The position numbers and the translations under genes were made by a program. Positions 1 through 8,929 of a DNA stretch of 64,000 bases are shown in pieces. The notes under the pieces were generated by a model, which saw nothing but the letters and a program-made list of their open reading frames with translations, was not told where the DNA came from and did not search any database. The first letter of the stretch is position 1, and the number at the start of each line of letters is the position of its first letter. The stretch is from Amarobacillus sp046328225 (GTDB taxonomy: Bacteria > Chloroflexota > Dehalococcoidia > Tepidiformales > Tepidiformaceae), in NCBI GenBank assembly GCA_046328225.1, contig JAXLWZ010000019.1, positions 4,998 to 68,997 of the forward strand, in the 5' to 3' direction.

Positions 1-2
1 AT

Positions 3-1148
3 GACGATGAGTCTTCCGACGCTATTGTACTTCCTGCCACGTGGAACTTCTTTGGAACGTCGCTCACTCAAGTCTGGGTTAACAACAACGGCAACGTCAC
101 GTTCGATGGCCCTCTGGGCGCGTGGGTGCCTTTTGCGCTCAACAGCACAAACCGGGTTATCATCGCCCCGTTCTTCACGGACATCGACACGCGCCAGCAA
201 GGGTCAAGGGTCGTGACCTATGGCTCGGGAACGGTAGACGGCCGGCGTGCCTTCGCCGTGAATTGGCTGGGAGTGGGCGCGTACAACTCGAGCATTGATT
301 CACTCGATAGTTTCCAGCTGGTGTTGATCGACCGTGGCAACGTCTCGGCCGGCGACTTCGATATCGAGTTCAACTACGACAAGCTGCAGTTCGACTCTGG
401 AGACTATAATCCGAACGCCTGCGCGCGCGTCGGGTATTCGGTCGCAGGTTCGGCGTGGTTCGAAATGACTGGTTCGGGGACGTGTGGGCAGTTCCTGGAC
501 AACAGTTCGAGCGCCCTCGTGAACGGAAGCCGAAACTCGAGTCAGACCGGGCGCTACGTCATCCAGGTTCGATCCGGCCTGGCAAATACCGCCCCGGGCG
601 CGCCTGCGAATGTTGTCGCGCAGCCGAGCGGTACCGGTCGCGTACGAGTTGATTGGTCCGACACGTCCGCCGCTTCCACGGTGGCGTTCAGCGTCTATCG
701 CTGGAAGTGGGGCATCGGCAACCCGACGGAACTGGTCGCGGTGGTCCCCGCATCGCAGCACCAGTACACCGATACCGGGCTGCCGGACTCCACGTTCTAC
801 TACTACTGGGTCGTCGCGAGTAACACGTATGGCGGGACGTGGAGCGAACGCGCGGAGGTGAAGACGTCGGGGAATCCGAGCGCGCCGTCGAACATGTCGG
901 CCATCGCCACCTCGCGGACCGCCGTCCAGGTCACGTGGTTCGACAACGCTTCCAACGAGCTGGGTTATGTGCTGCTTCGCTCGGATGGCGGGATCTGGAC
1001 GGTGGCCACCTGGCTTCCGGCGAACACGACCTACTATCTCGACACGGGCCTCTCGCCCAACCACTACTACTACTATTGGGTTTGGTCGTACGGCTGGAAT
1101 GGGGCTTCGGTCGCGCCGTCAATCGCGCTCGCGCTCACATATCCCTGA
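3..1148 (+). CDS. Secreted nidogen-like (NIDO) plus fibronectin type III protein, 5'-truncated
   Basis: The reading frame is open from the left edge, so the N-terminus (presumably with a signal peptide) lies outside the window; 381 residues are visible. Residues about 15-190 look like a NIDO domain: VWVNNNGNVTFDGPL, then IIAPFFTDIDTR, an AVNWLGVGAY strand, QLVLIDRG and DFDIEFNYDKLQ are the usual succession of this extracellular domain. Two fibronectin type III-like repeats follow (about 198-290 and 291-381), each opening with an AP-x-N segment and ending in a Tyr-rich YYYWV strand. No C-terminal anchor or sorting motif is visible. Base use is a little less GC-biased than in the neighbours, common for surface proteins. 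Role is probably adhesion or matrix; no catalytic residues are apparent. It converges on the acyl-CoA synthetase across a strong hairpin. The family call is from sequence look alone. Confidence 0.72.
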   Translation, partial: DDESSDAIVLPATWNFFGTSLTQVWVNNNGNVTFDGPLGAWVPFALNSTNRVIIAPFFTDIDTRQQGSRVVTYGSGTVDGRRAFAVNWLGVGAYNSSIDSLDSFQLVLIDRGNVSAGDFDIEFNYDKLQFDSGDYNPNACARVGYSVAGSAWFEMTGSGTCGQFLDNSSSALVNGSRNSSQTGRYVIQVRSGLANTAPGAPANVVAQPSGTGRVRVDWSDTSAASTVAFSVYRWKWGIGNPTELVAVVPASQHQYTDTGLPDSTFYYYWVVASNTYGGTWSERAEVKTSGNPSAPSNMSAIATSRTAVQVTWFDNASNELGYVLLRSDGGIWTVATWLPANTTYYLDTGLSPNHYYYYWVWSYGWNGASVAPSIALALTYP

Positions 1149-1155
1149 GACCAGG

Positions 1156-1188
1156 CCGGGGGGCCGGAACGCCGTTCCAGCCCCCCGG
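1156..1188. terminator. Hairpin between convergent genes
   Basis: A 14-bp stem with one mismatch (1156-1170 against 1174-1188) around a GCC loop lies in the 46-bp gap between the convergent nidogen-like gene and the acyl-CoA synthetase. There is no clear T tract, so it may act on either strand as a weak or factor-assisted terminator. Confidence 0.55.
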
Positions 1189-1194
1189 GACCTG

Positions 1195-2781
<1,587 letters not shown>

Positions 2782-2881
2782 TGGGACACTCCCGGTGGTG
2801 GCGTGCCGGGGATTCTAGCGCGTGCGCGCGGCGGGGCGAACCGTGGCCGCGGCGATGCGCCGGGCCTACCGGGCGGTAGGC

Positions 2882-2887
2882 TATACT
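2882..2887 (+). promoter_or_regulatory. Candidate -10 box (TATACT) of the ferredoxin-P450 unit
   Basis: TATACT lies 38 bases before the ferredoxin start, followed by a G-rich ribosome binding site just before the GTG. The same decamer CTATACTCGG recurs upstream of dnaX at 58626. No good -35 match is seen. Confidence 0.45.
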
Positions 2888-2925
2888 CGGGCCGGCGTTT
2901 GCCACGCCGCGAGGGGGGATTCCGC

Positions 2926-3123
2926 GTGAAAGTCCGAGTGAACGAAGACATGTGCGAAGGGCACGCGAAGTGCCAGGCCGCGGCGCCCGGGGTCTTCCGC
3001 CTGAATGACGACGACATCAGCCAGGTCATCGTGGACGAAGTGCCCGCCGCCGATGTCGAGGCAGTCGAACGGGCGATTCGCCTGTGCCCACGCCAGGCGA
3101 TTGCATGGGTTAAGCCCGCATAG
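2926..3123 (+). CDS. P450-associated ferredoxin with a CxxHxxC...CP cluster
   Basis: A 65-residue ferredoxin starting at a GTG preceded by GAGGGGGG. The cluster ligands are C10-x2-H13-x2-C16 (CEGHAKC) and C54-P55. This is the CXX?XXC(X)nCP arrangement, with His in the variable position, known from actinobacterial ferredoxins that feed cytochromes P450. The conserved APGVF segment and a C-terminal helix ending in CPRQAI fit. It should carry a single 3Fe-4S or 4Fe-4S cluster and pass electrons to the P450 encoded 71 bases downstream on the same strand. No ferredoxin reductase gene is adjacent, so the reductase must be encoded elsewhere. The short length is normal for the family. Confidence 0.88.
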   Translation: MKVRVNEDMCEGHAKCQAAAPGVFRLNDDDISQVIVDEVPAADVEAVERAIRLCPRQAIAWVKPA

Positions 3124-3194
3124 CAGGATCGCCTATCCTTACGATAGACTGTCGACCGAGCGGTAAGTTCACTTGCTGACATGGAGGACACGAC

Positions 3195-4475
3195 GTGCCC
3201 GTCGCCCCGCTTACCCTCGACCAGATCAACCTTTTTGACCCCACGCCGTTTGAAATGGGCGAAGCGCACGCGCTCTTCACCTATCTGCGCAACAACAAGC
3301 CCGTGTTCTGGAACGAGGGCCCGGACAACCTCGTCGGGACCTGGAACCTCACGAAGTTCGAGGACGTGGTTTTCGTTTCGCGGCAGCCCGAGACGTTCAT
3401 TTCGAGCACGGGCATCACCCAGATGAAGCTGCGCATGCCCGAGCCCGAGGGCCTCTTCGGCGACACCTCCGGCAACGGGAAAATGCTGATCACGATGGAC
3501 CCGCCGCGCCACGTGCGCCTGCGGCGGCTTGTCAACAAAGGCTTCACGCCGCGCGCCGTCGCGGCCATGGAAGCCCACATCCGCCAGATCACCACCGAGA
3601 TCCTCGATGGCATCGCCGGCCGCCGCAGCTGCGACTTCGTCCTCGAAGTCTCGTCGCAGCTCCCGCTCGCGGTAATTTGCGGAATGATGGGCCTCGAAAA
3701 GAAGGACTGGCCGCTCATGTTCGAGCTCACCAATAAGGTGCTTGGCGCCGGCGACCCCGAATACCAGACCGACGTGCCCGAAGAGCAGCGCGGCAGCCGC
3801 GAGGCCGCCAACATGACCGGTGCGATGGGCTTCATGCAGATGTTCGCCTTCTTCGGCCAGCAGCTCCAGAAGCGCCGCGTGGACTCGGAGAATGACCTCA
3901 TTTCGCTCCTCTGCGGCTCCGAGGTCGATGGCGAAGCGCTCACCGACGAGGAAATTCTCTGGTTCTGCTTCCTCCTCATCCTCGCGGGGAACGAAACCAC
4001 CCGGAACGGCATCTCGGCCGGGCTGATCACGCTCTGCCAGCACCCCGCCGAGCGCGAACGGCTGCAGAAGGACCTCTCGCTCATGCCGTCGGCGGTAGAG
4101 GAGATCCTGCGCTACACGTCGCCGGTCACGCACATGGCTCGCGAGGCCACGCGCGACGTGGAGATTCGCGGCCAGCTCATCCGCGCGGGCGAACGCGTGA
4201 CCATGTGGTACCCCTCGGTGAACCGCGACGAGGACGTCTTCCCGGATTCGCAGCGCTTCGATATCACGCGCACGCCGAACGACCACCTGGCGTTCGGCAT
4301 CGGCGAGCACTTCTGCCTGGGCGCGGGCTTCGCCCGGCTCGAGCTGCGCGTGATGTTCGAAGAGCTCTTCCGGCGCTTCCCCGACATCGACATGGACGGG
4401 CCCGCCGAGCGCCTCCGCTCGACCTTCATCGGCGGCATCAAGCACCTGCCCGTGCGCTACACGCCGAAGGGCTGA
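3195..4475 (+). CDS. Cytochrome P450
   Basis: A 426-residue class I bacterial P450 with a GTG start and an AGGA ribosome binding site about 10 bases upstream. Landmarks are the I-helix oxygen-activation motif AGNETT (264-269), the ExxR pair E303/R306 (EEILR), and the heme-binding loop FGIGEHFCLG (367-376) with C374 as axial thiolate. There is no membrane anchor, so it is soluble and depends on a ferredoxin, consistent with the ferredoxin gene just upstream. The I-helix and heme-loop wording is close to CYP142/CYP125/CYP124-like enzymes that oxidise sterol side chains or branched lipids, but the substrate cannot be settled here. An intrinsic terminator follows directly, making ferredoxin and P450 a two-gene unit. 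Confidence 0.93.
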   Translation: MPVAPLTLDQINLFDPTPFEMGEAHALFTYLRNNKPVFWNEGPDNLVGTWNLTKFEDVVFVSRQPETFISSTGITQMKLRMPEPEGLFGDTSGNGKMLITMDPPRHVRLRRLVNKGFTPRAVAAMEAHIRQITTEILDGIAGRRSCDFVLEVSSQLPLAVICGMMGLEKKDWPLMFELTNKVLGAGDPEYQTDVPEEQRGSREAANMTGAMGFMQMFAFFGQQLQKRRVDSENDLISLLCGSEVDGEALTDEEILWFCFLLILAGNETTRNGISAGLITLCQHPAERERLQKDLSLMPSAVEEILRYTSPVTHMAREATRDVEIRGQLIRAGERVTMWYPSVNRDEDVFPDSQRFDITRTPNDHLAFGIGEHFCLGAGFARLELRVMFEELFRRFPDIDMDGPAERLRSTFIGGIKHLPVRYTPKG

Positions 4476-4501
4476 CCGCCCGCCGCTCAACCAGTTCGTG
4501 G

Positions 4502-4523
4502 AGGCCCCTCTTCGGAGGGGCTT
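4502..4523. terminator. Intrinsic terminator with a UUCG loop
   Basis: A 7-bp perfect stem GCCCCTC/GAGGGGC (4504-4510, 4515-4521), extended by a G-U and an A-U pair, closes a TTCG tetraloop and runs into TTTC. It lies between the convergent P450 and hemerythrin genes and probably serves the P450. Confidence 0.75.
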
Positions 4524-4530
4524 TCGCGTG

Positions 4531-5010
4531 CTACGGGCCTTGCGGCGCCGGTGCCAGCGGGGGGAGCTGCTCGTCGAAGTCGCGGGCCATGGCATCGAGG
4601 TCGTCGTCGTCGCACTGCTCCTGGGTGAGCGCGAAGAGCGTGGCCTCTTCCCAGCGGACGTGCACATGCAGGGTCTCGCCGAAGCGGCGGAGCGCTTCGC
4701 GGCGGGTTTCGGTGTCCGGCGAATCGCGCAGCGTGGCGACGAGCGCCTCGAGGTAGAGGTGGTCGCTGTGTGTGCGCGCCACGGCCGGGTCTTCGGGCGC
4801 GACGTGGCGAATGAGGCGCGCGAGGAGGCACTCCTGCTCCGCGCGGAAGTGAGGCAACAGGCCGGCCGCCCAGAAGGCGACCAGGTCGCTGTAGAGCCGC
4901 GCGAGCCCCTCACCGTCGAGGGTATCCAGCTCGGTCGCGATGCGGCGCGCGAAGACGAGCGCGTGATGGTGGTCCCAGGAGAGTCGAACGAGCCGGTCGT
5001 CGCGTTTCAT
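4531..5010 (-). CDS. Hemerythrin HHE-domain protein
   Basis: A 159-residue four-helix protein with the spaced metal ligands of the hemerythrin HHE family: H14-H16 in WDHHHAL, H54 and E58 in HFRAEQE, H81/H84, and H115/H117 with E121/E122 in HVHVRWEE. Such proteins bind a di-iron centre and sense or store O2 or act in iron and nitrosative stress; which role applies here is not visible. I chose the ATG at 5010 over a GTG six bases earlier because TAGGAT sits exactly 6 bases before that ATG, a pattern repeated in this window and suggestive of a leaderless message. The last 20 residues are acidic then Pro-rich. The preceding gene on the same strand ends at 5020. Confidence 0.85.
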   Translation of the reverse strand: MKRDDRLVRLSWDHHHALVFARRIATELDTLDGEGLARLYSDLVAFWAAGLLPHFRAEQECLLARLIRHVAPEDPAVARTHSDHLYLEALVATLRDSPDTETRREALRRFGETLHVHVRWEEATLFALTQEQCDDDDLDAMARDFDEQLPPLAPAPQGP

Positions 5011-5016
5011 GCGCAC

Positions 5017-5022
5017 ATCCTA
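5017..5022 (-). promoter_or_regulatory. TAGGAT -10-like box, leaderless start of the hemerythrin gene
   Basis: On the minus strand TAGGAT is followed by 6 bases and then the ATG at 5010, so transcription would begin at or next to the start codon. It overlaps the TAG stop of the upstream gene. No consensus -35. Confidence 0.4.
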
Positions 5023-5679
5023 GCGCCGCCGCCTGCTCGCGGGGCCGCCCGCGACGGCCAGCGCCGCTTCCTGGCAGAGCGCCGCGATCCCCCGGCGGGC
5101 GACGGTGATCATCGGCAGGTCCGCCGGCCGTTCGGTCGTGAAGGACACCGAGACCTTGTGCGGCAGCGGCGTCGAGGCCCAGACGACCATCAGTTGCGCC
5201 CAGCCGAGGTCGCTCAACGCCTCCTTCTTCGTGATGTTCTGGGCGGCGCCGTCGACGCAGCGCAGTTCGACGCCGGTGGCCGTCAACAGGTCGCGGAGCT
5301 CGGCGTGGTTGGCCGGCGTGCCCCCGACGACCAGCAGCCGCGATACGCCGTGCGAGCGGCAGGCGTCGGCCAGCACGAGCGCCGCGCGGCGGTTGTTCGA
5401 GCCGTGGCAGACTTCGCAGTACTCCGCCGGGCCTTCCACGGCGAGGCGGCCATCGAGCTGGCGCGAACCGAGGCGGGTGCATTCGGCATCGCCGCAGGTG
5501 CGGAGCGCGCCGCGGGCCAGGGCTTCCCGCGCGCGCTGCAGCTTTTCCTGGGCGATGCCGCTCTTGCCCGCGCGCGTGAGGCCGGCCTGTTCGAGGATGG
5601 CGCGCCCCTGGTGCCGTGCCCACGCCGTCGCGAAGCCCTCGCGCGCGAGGAAGTCGTCGATGGGGACGGCGTCGGTCAC
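5020..5679 (-). CDS. Zinc-binding protein with a DUF2325-like domain
   Basis: A 219-residue protein I cannot assign to a named function. Residues about 60-95 contain two cysteine pairs (TCGDAEC and EYCEVCHGSNNRRA), a likely zinc site. Downstream, LLVVGGTPANHAELRDLL, then VELRCVDGAA, a MVVWAS strand and LPHKVSVSFT follow the order of a DUF2325-type alpha/beta domain (VGG loop, DG turn, then a conserved His before a VK/VS strand). The C-terminus is AG- and R-rich. It lies 3 bases after the stop of yajQ on the same strand, so both may be co-transcribed. No membrane segment or signal peptide. Nucleic-acid or nucleotide binding is possible, but this is inference. Confidence 0.6.
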   Translation of the reverse strand: MTDAVPIDDFLAREGFATAWARHQGRAILEQAGLTRAGKSGIAQEKLQRAREALARGALRTCGDAECTRLGSRQLDGRLAVEGPAEYCEVCHGSNNRRAALVLADACRSHGVSRLLVVGGTPANHAELRDLLTATGVELRCVDGAAQNITKKEALSDLGWAQLMVVWASTPLPHKVSVSFTTERPADLPMITVARRGIAALCQEAALAVAGGPASRRRR

Positions 5680-5682
5680 CGC

Positions 5683-6183
5683 CTAGCGGTAGTTGCCGAA
5701 CTTGAGCTCGATGCCCCAGTCCTCGCCCTTCAGGTCGTTGATCACGGCCTGGAGCTCATCGCGGCTGGGGCTGGAGACGCGCACCGCGTCGCCCTGGACC
5801 TGGGCCTGCACCTTTTTGTACTTCTGGTCCTTGATGAACTTCGCGATCTTCTTCGCGGTGTCGCCGTCGATCGCCTGCGTGAGTGCCATCTCCTGGCGGA
5901 GGGTGCCGCCGCCGGCCTTCTCTTCGTCCCCGCGCTTCACGTTCTTGAGCGGCACGTTGCGCGCGATGAGGCGGCCGCTGAGCACCTGCCAGATCGCCTC
6001 CAGCTTGTACTCGTCGGCGGTGTGGACGTTGATGACCGCCTTCTGCCGGTCGTACTCGATATCGGCGAGTACGCCCTTGAAGTCGAAGCGCGTGGAGATC
6101 TCCTTGCGCGCCTGGTTGACCGCGTTATCGACCTCCTGGAGGTCGCATCCTGTCGTGATGTCGAAGGACTCGTCTTTCGCCAT
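5683..6183 (-). CDS. yajQ: YajQ family nucleotide-binding protein
   Basis: A 166-residue protein matching the full YajQ family: N-terminal ESFDITTGCDLQEVDNA, central STRFDFKG and the C-terminal end LKFGNYR are hallmark segments, and length is typical (about 160). Family members are small two-domain alpha/beta proteins reported to bind tRNA/nucleotides and, in Xanthomonas, cyclic di-GMP. The ATG at 6183 is preceded by TATACT at a 6-base distance, again suggesting a leaderless start. The DUF2325-like gene follows immediately. Exact ligand in this organism is unknown. Confidence 0.93.
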   Translation of the reverse strand: MAKDESFDITTGCDLQEVDNAVNQARKEISTRFDFKGVLADIEYDRQKAVINVHTADEYKLEAIWQVLSGRLIARNVPLKNVKRGDEEKAGGGTLRQEMALTQAIDGDTAKKIAKFIKDQKYKKVQAQVQGDAVRVSSPSRDELQAVINDLKGEDWGIELKFGNYR

Positions 6184-6189
6184 GCGCCA

Positions 6190-6195
6190 AGTATA
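6190..6195 (-). promoter_or_regulatory. TATACT -10 box, leaderless start of yajQ
   Basis: TATACT on the minus strand, 6 bases (TGGCGC) before the yajQ ATG, with no Shine-Dalgarno between them. Five of six bases match the TATAAT consensus. Confidence 0.5.
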
Positions 6196-6224
6196 GGGGC
6201 GAACGGCGGGAGGGGCTGGCGGCC

Positions 6225-7991
6225 TCAGTAGTCGCGCGGATTCCCGGCGCCGCCGAGCGCGTCGCGCATCGCGGCCAGCCGGGTCCGTTCCGCGAGCAGC
6301 TGGAGGATCGCCAGCGCCTGCTCCGGCGTCGGGTCGTCCCCGGCTTCCTTGACCGCGCGGGCGATGCGCTGGTCGAGTTGCAGGATCGCCTGGTCCAGCT
6401 GCTGGCGGTTCGGTTCCTGGCCGGGCTGGGGCGTGCCGTTCGTGCCCTGGCCGCCCGGCGTGGGCGAGCCACCGGCGCCACCTCCGCCGTCGGCCTGCGG
6501 CGTCACCGAAGGCGATGCGCCCGCCCCAGGGGTACCGTCCGCGCCGGGTGTCGGCGTCGCCGTGCCCTGTGCGCCCGGGTCGGGCAGATCGGGGTTGAGC
6601 AGCCGGAGCACGACCTCGTAATCGTGGCGGGCAGCGTCGTCTCCGGCGTTCTCGATGAGCGCCTGGCGGAAGGCGGCGAGGGCGCCCGCGAGGTCCCGCA
6701 GCGCGAACCGCTGGTGCCCGATGACCCCCTGCGCCTGCCCGCGGAGCACCGCATCGCGCGAACCGAGCACGCGGCGCGCGGCGATGCCCGCCTCTTCGTA
6801 CCGGCCGGCCTGCGTCAGCGCCGCCGCGAGGTTGAGGTCGATCCGCGCGTTGTCCGGTTCGGCGGCGCGCGCTTCGGCGAAACGCTCGGCGGCGGTGGCG
6901 AAATCGCCGTCGCGGTAGGCGCGGAGTCCCTCGCTGTTGGCGTCGTGCGCCGCCGTGGCACATGCGCCAAGGAGCAGCGACAGCGCCGCCATCGCCGGCA
7001 CCAGCGCCACGCGCCCGGCCCTTCGCGGCAGCCGCTCGACGATACTCGCGGCCACCACCAGCACCAGCGCCAGGCCCGCGAACCACTGGTGGCGCTCGAT
7101 GGGCACGGTCGCGCTCTCCTGCTCGATGCGGGCGTGCTGGATCGTCGCGAGGCGGCCCGAAACCGCTCCGGGCACGGCCCGCAGGTCGGACCCGAGGTAG
7201 CGCCCGCCCGCCGCGGCGGCGAGGGCGCGCAGGAACGGCTCGTTCAGCTTCGTGATGATGGGCGCGCCCGCCGCGTCCTTCTTGTCCACGAACGAGTTGG
7301 TGCGCGCGTCGTAGACGGGGACGGTGCCACCCTCGGCCGTTCCGGCGCCGGCCACCATGAGTTCGACCCCGGACTCGCGCACGCGCTGCGCCACGCCCGC
7401 GGGGTCCGCGCCGAGATCGTCGCCGTCGGTGATGAGGAGGATGAGCTTCCCGGCCGTGGCCGTGGTATCGAATGCCCCGAGCGCGATACCGAGCCCGCTG
7501 GACGCGCTCGTGCCGCCTTCGACGATGACGGAGCCGGTTTCCAGGTTCGCGATGACGTCGCGGGCGGCGCGGAAGTCGGTCGTGAGGGGGAAGCGAAGGC
7601 GCGCATCGCCGCCGTAGATGACGAGCCCGACGCGGTCGCCGCCGAGGCGCGAGAGCGTTCCCCGGAGCGCCTCTTTGGCGGCATCGAGGCGGTTCGGAGA
7701 GACATCGCGCGCGCCCATGCTGCGCGAGACGTCGAGCACGATGACGAGCTCGGCGCCTTCGCGCGGGAGCGCTGATCGCTGCGTGCCCCAGCGTGGCTGC
7801 GCCGCCGCGACGATGGCCATCGCGGCCGCCGTCGCGAACAGCCCGGCGGCGAGGTAGCGCGGACCGCCCGGGACCGACCGCGTGAGCGCACGGGCGCGCC
7901 GGGCCTGGCGCGTCGCACCCCACGCCCACAGCCCCAAGGCCAGCGGCACGACCGGGAGCAAAGCCAGCAGCCACGGGTGCGCGAAGCTCAT
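6225..7991 (-). CDS. BatB/BatC-type fusion: membrane VWA protein with TPR domain
   Basis: A 588-residue protein with a BatB-like half (two N-terminal membrane helices, about 6-26 and 46-65, then a von Willebrand A domain with MIDAS motif DVSRS at 87-91 and LLITDGDD) and a membrane helix near 310-330. A lipoprotein-like LLGAC stretch leads into a BatC-like TPR segment (about 350-450; SEGLRAYRDGDFATAAERFA). A Pro/Thr/Gly/Ala linker and a Gln-rich helix (NRQQLDQAILQLDQR) close it. BatB and BatC are usually separate genes, so this is a fusion. It is the last gene of the moxR operon; its ATG overlaps the upstream stop by 4 bases (ATGA), implying translational coupling. Bat proteins are tied to aerotolerance and envelope stress and act with MoxR chaperones; the mechanism is unproven. 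Confidence 0.82.
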   Translation of the reverse strand: MSFAHPWLLALLPVVPLALGLWAWGATRQARRARALTRSVPGGPRYLAAGLFATAAAMAIVAAAQPRWGTQRSALPREGAELVIVLDVSRSMGARDVSPNRLDAAKEALRGTLSRLGGDRVGLVIYGGDARLRFPLTTDFRAARDVIANLETGSVIVEGGTSASSGLGIALGAFDTTATAGKLILLITDGDDLGADPAGVAQRVRESGVELMVAGAGTAEGGTVPVYDARTNSFVDKKDAAGAPIITKLNEPFLRALAAAAGGRYLGSDLRAVPGAVSGRLATIQHARIEQESATVPIERHQWFAGLALVLVVAASIVERLPRRAGRVALVPAMAALSLLLGACATAAHDANSEGLRAYRDGDFATAAERFAEARAAEPDNARIDLNLAAALTQAGRYEEAGIAARRVLGSRDAVLRGQAQGVIGHQRFALRDLAGALAAFRQALIENAGDDAARHDYEVVLRLLNPDLPDPGAQGTATPTPGADGTPGAGASPSVTPQADGGGGAGGSPTPGGQGTNGTPQPGQEPNRQQLDQAILQLDQRIARAVKEAGDDPTPEQALAILQLLAERTRLAAMRDALGGAGNPRDY

Positions 7992-8929
7992 CGCGGTGCC
8001 CTCCGCAGCCAGGTCGCGCCGAGCAGCAGTTCGATGGCGAGCAGCCCACCGCCGGCGAGCGCAAACCACGGGCCGAGTTCGGTGAACCGCTCGTAATTCT
8101 CGCGGCCGACGGCGCTGGTCTCGAGCTTCGCGATCTCGTCGTACACCTCGGCGAGCCGCTGCGGACTGTCGGCGAGGAAGTAGCGGCCGCCCGTGCGCTG
8201 GGCGATGGCGCGCATGAGGTCGTCGTCGATGTCGGCGTCGGGCTTATCGATGCTGGTCACGACGCCGACGGTGTACACCTTGATCCCGAGCGCGGCGGCC
8301 AGGTCGGCGGCGTCCTCGGGGCTGATGGACTCGGCGTTGTGCTGCCCGTCCGTGAGGAGGATGACGATGCGGCTCGCGGCGGCGGAGTCGCGCAGCATGT
8401 TCAGCGACGTCGCCAGCCCGATGCCGATACCCGTGCCGTCGGGAAGGATGCCGCTCTTCACGTCGGCGATGACGCGGTCCAGGGCGGTGTAGTCGAGCGT
8501 TGGCGGCGCGACCGCGAGCGCGTCCTTCTGGAAGACCGTGAGGCCGATGCGGTCGTCGCTGCGGCCCTTCACGAACTCGCGCAGCACTTCCTTCGAGGCA
8601 TCGAGGCGGGTGCGGTCCGGCCCGAGCTTGCTCGTCGTCATGGAGCTGGAAATGTCGAGCGAGAGCGAGATATCGATCCCCTGCCCCGGCACGATCGCGG
8701 TCGCATCGCCGATGCGCGGGCGTGCCGCGGCGATCGCGAGCAGGATGATGGCGACCGTCCGCAGCACTGGCAGCGCCCTCGCCGCGCGCACGCGGAGGCT
8801 CCGCGGGAGGCTGCCGAAGGCGCCGGCATCCGGGAGGGCGTACCCCGAGCCGTGCTCTCGCAGCAGCAGCCACGCGACGGGCACCGCGGCCGCGCCCAGC
8901 GCCAGGAGGTACGGGCTCGCGAACTCCAT
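7988..8929 (-). CDS. BatA-like membrane von Willebrand A protein
   Basis: A 313-residue protein with two N-terminal transmembrane segments (about 5-23 and 55-70), a VWA domain carrying an intact MIDAS (DISSS, 92-96; a later Thr and the VILLTDGQHN strand) and a C-terminal transmembrane helix followed by a basic end. The topology matches BatA of Bacteroides-type aerotolerance operons, with the VWA domain outside the membrane. Start and stop codons overlap both neighbours (TGATG upstream at 8929, ATGA downstream at 7988), so stoichiometric co-translation is likely. The MIDAS predicts Mg2+-dependent protein binding, possibly modulated by the MoxR ATPase. Confidence 0.87.
   Translation of the reverse strand: MEFASPYLLALGAAAVPVAWLLLREHGSGYALPDAGAFGSLPRSLRVRAARALPVLRTVAIILLAIAAARPRIGDATAIVPGQGIDISLSLDISSSMTTSKLGPDRTRLDASKEVLREFVKGRSDDRIGLTVFQKDALAVAPPTLDYTALDRVIADVKSGILPDGTGIGIGLATSLNMLRDSAAASRIVILLTDGQHNAESISPEDAADLAAALGIKVYTVGVVTSIDKPDADIDDDLMRAIAQRTGGRYFLADSPQRLAEVYDEIAKLETSAVGRENYERFTELGPWFALAGGGLLAIELLLGATWLRRAPR

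Noticed and set aside
1..216. Plus-strand open frame starting with ATG at base 1
   Set aside because: Overlaps the nidogen-like gene in another frame; translation is Ser/Arg-rich without motifs, while the frame beginning at base 3 encodes a recognisable domain.
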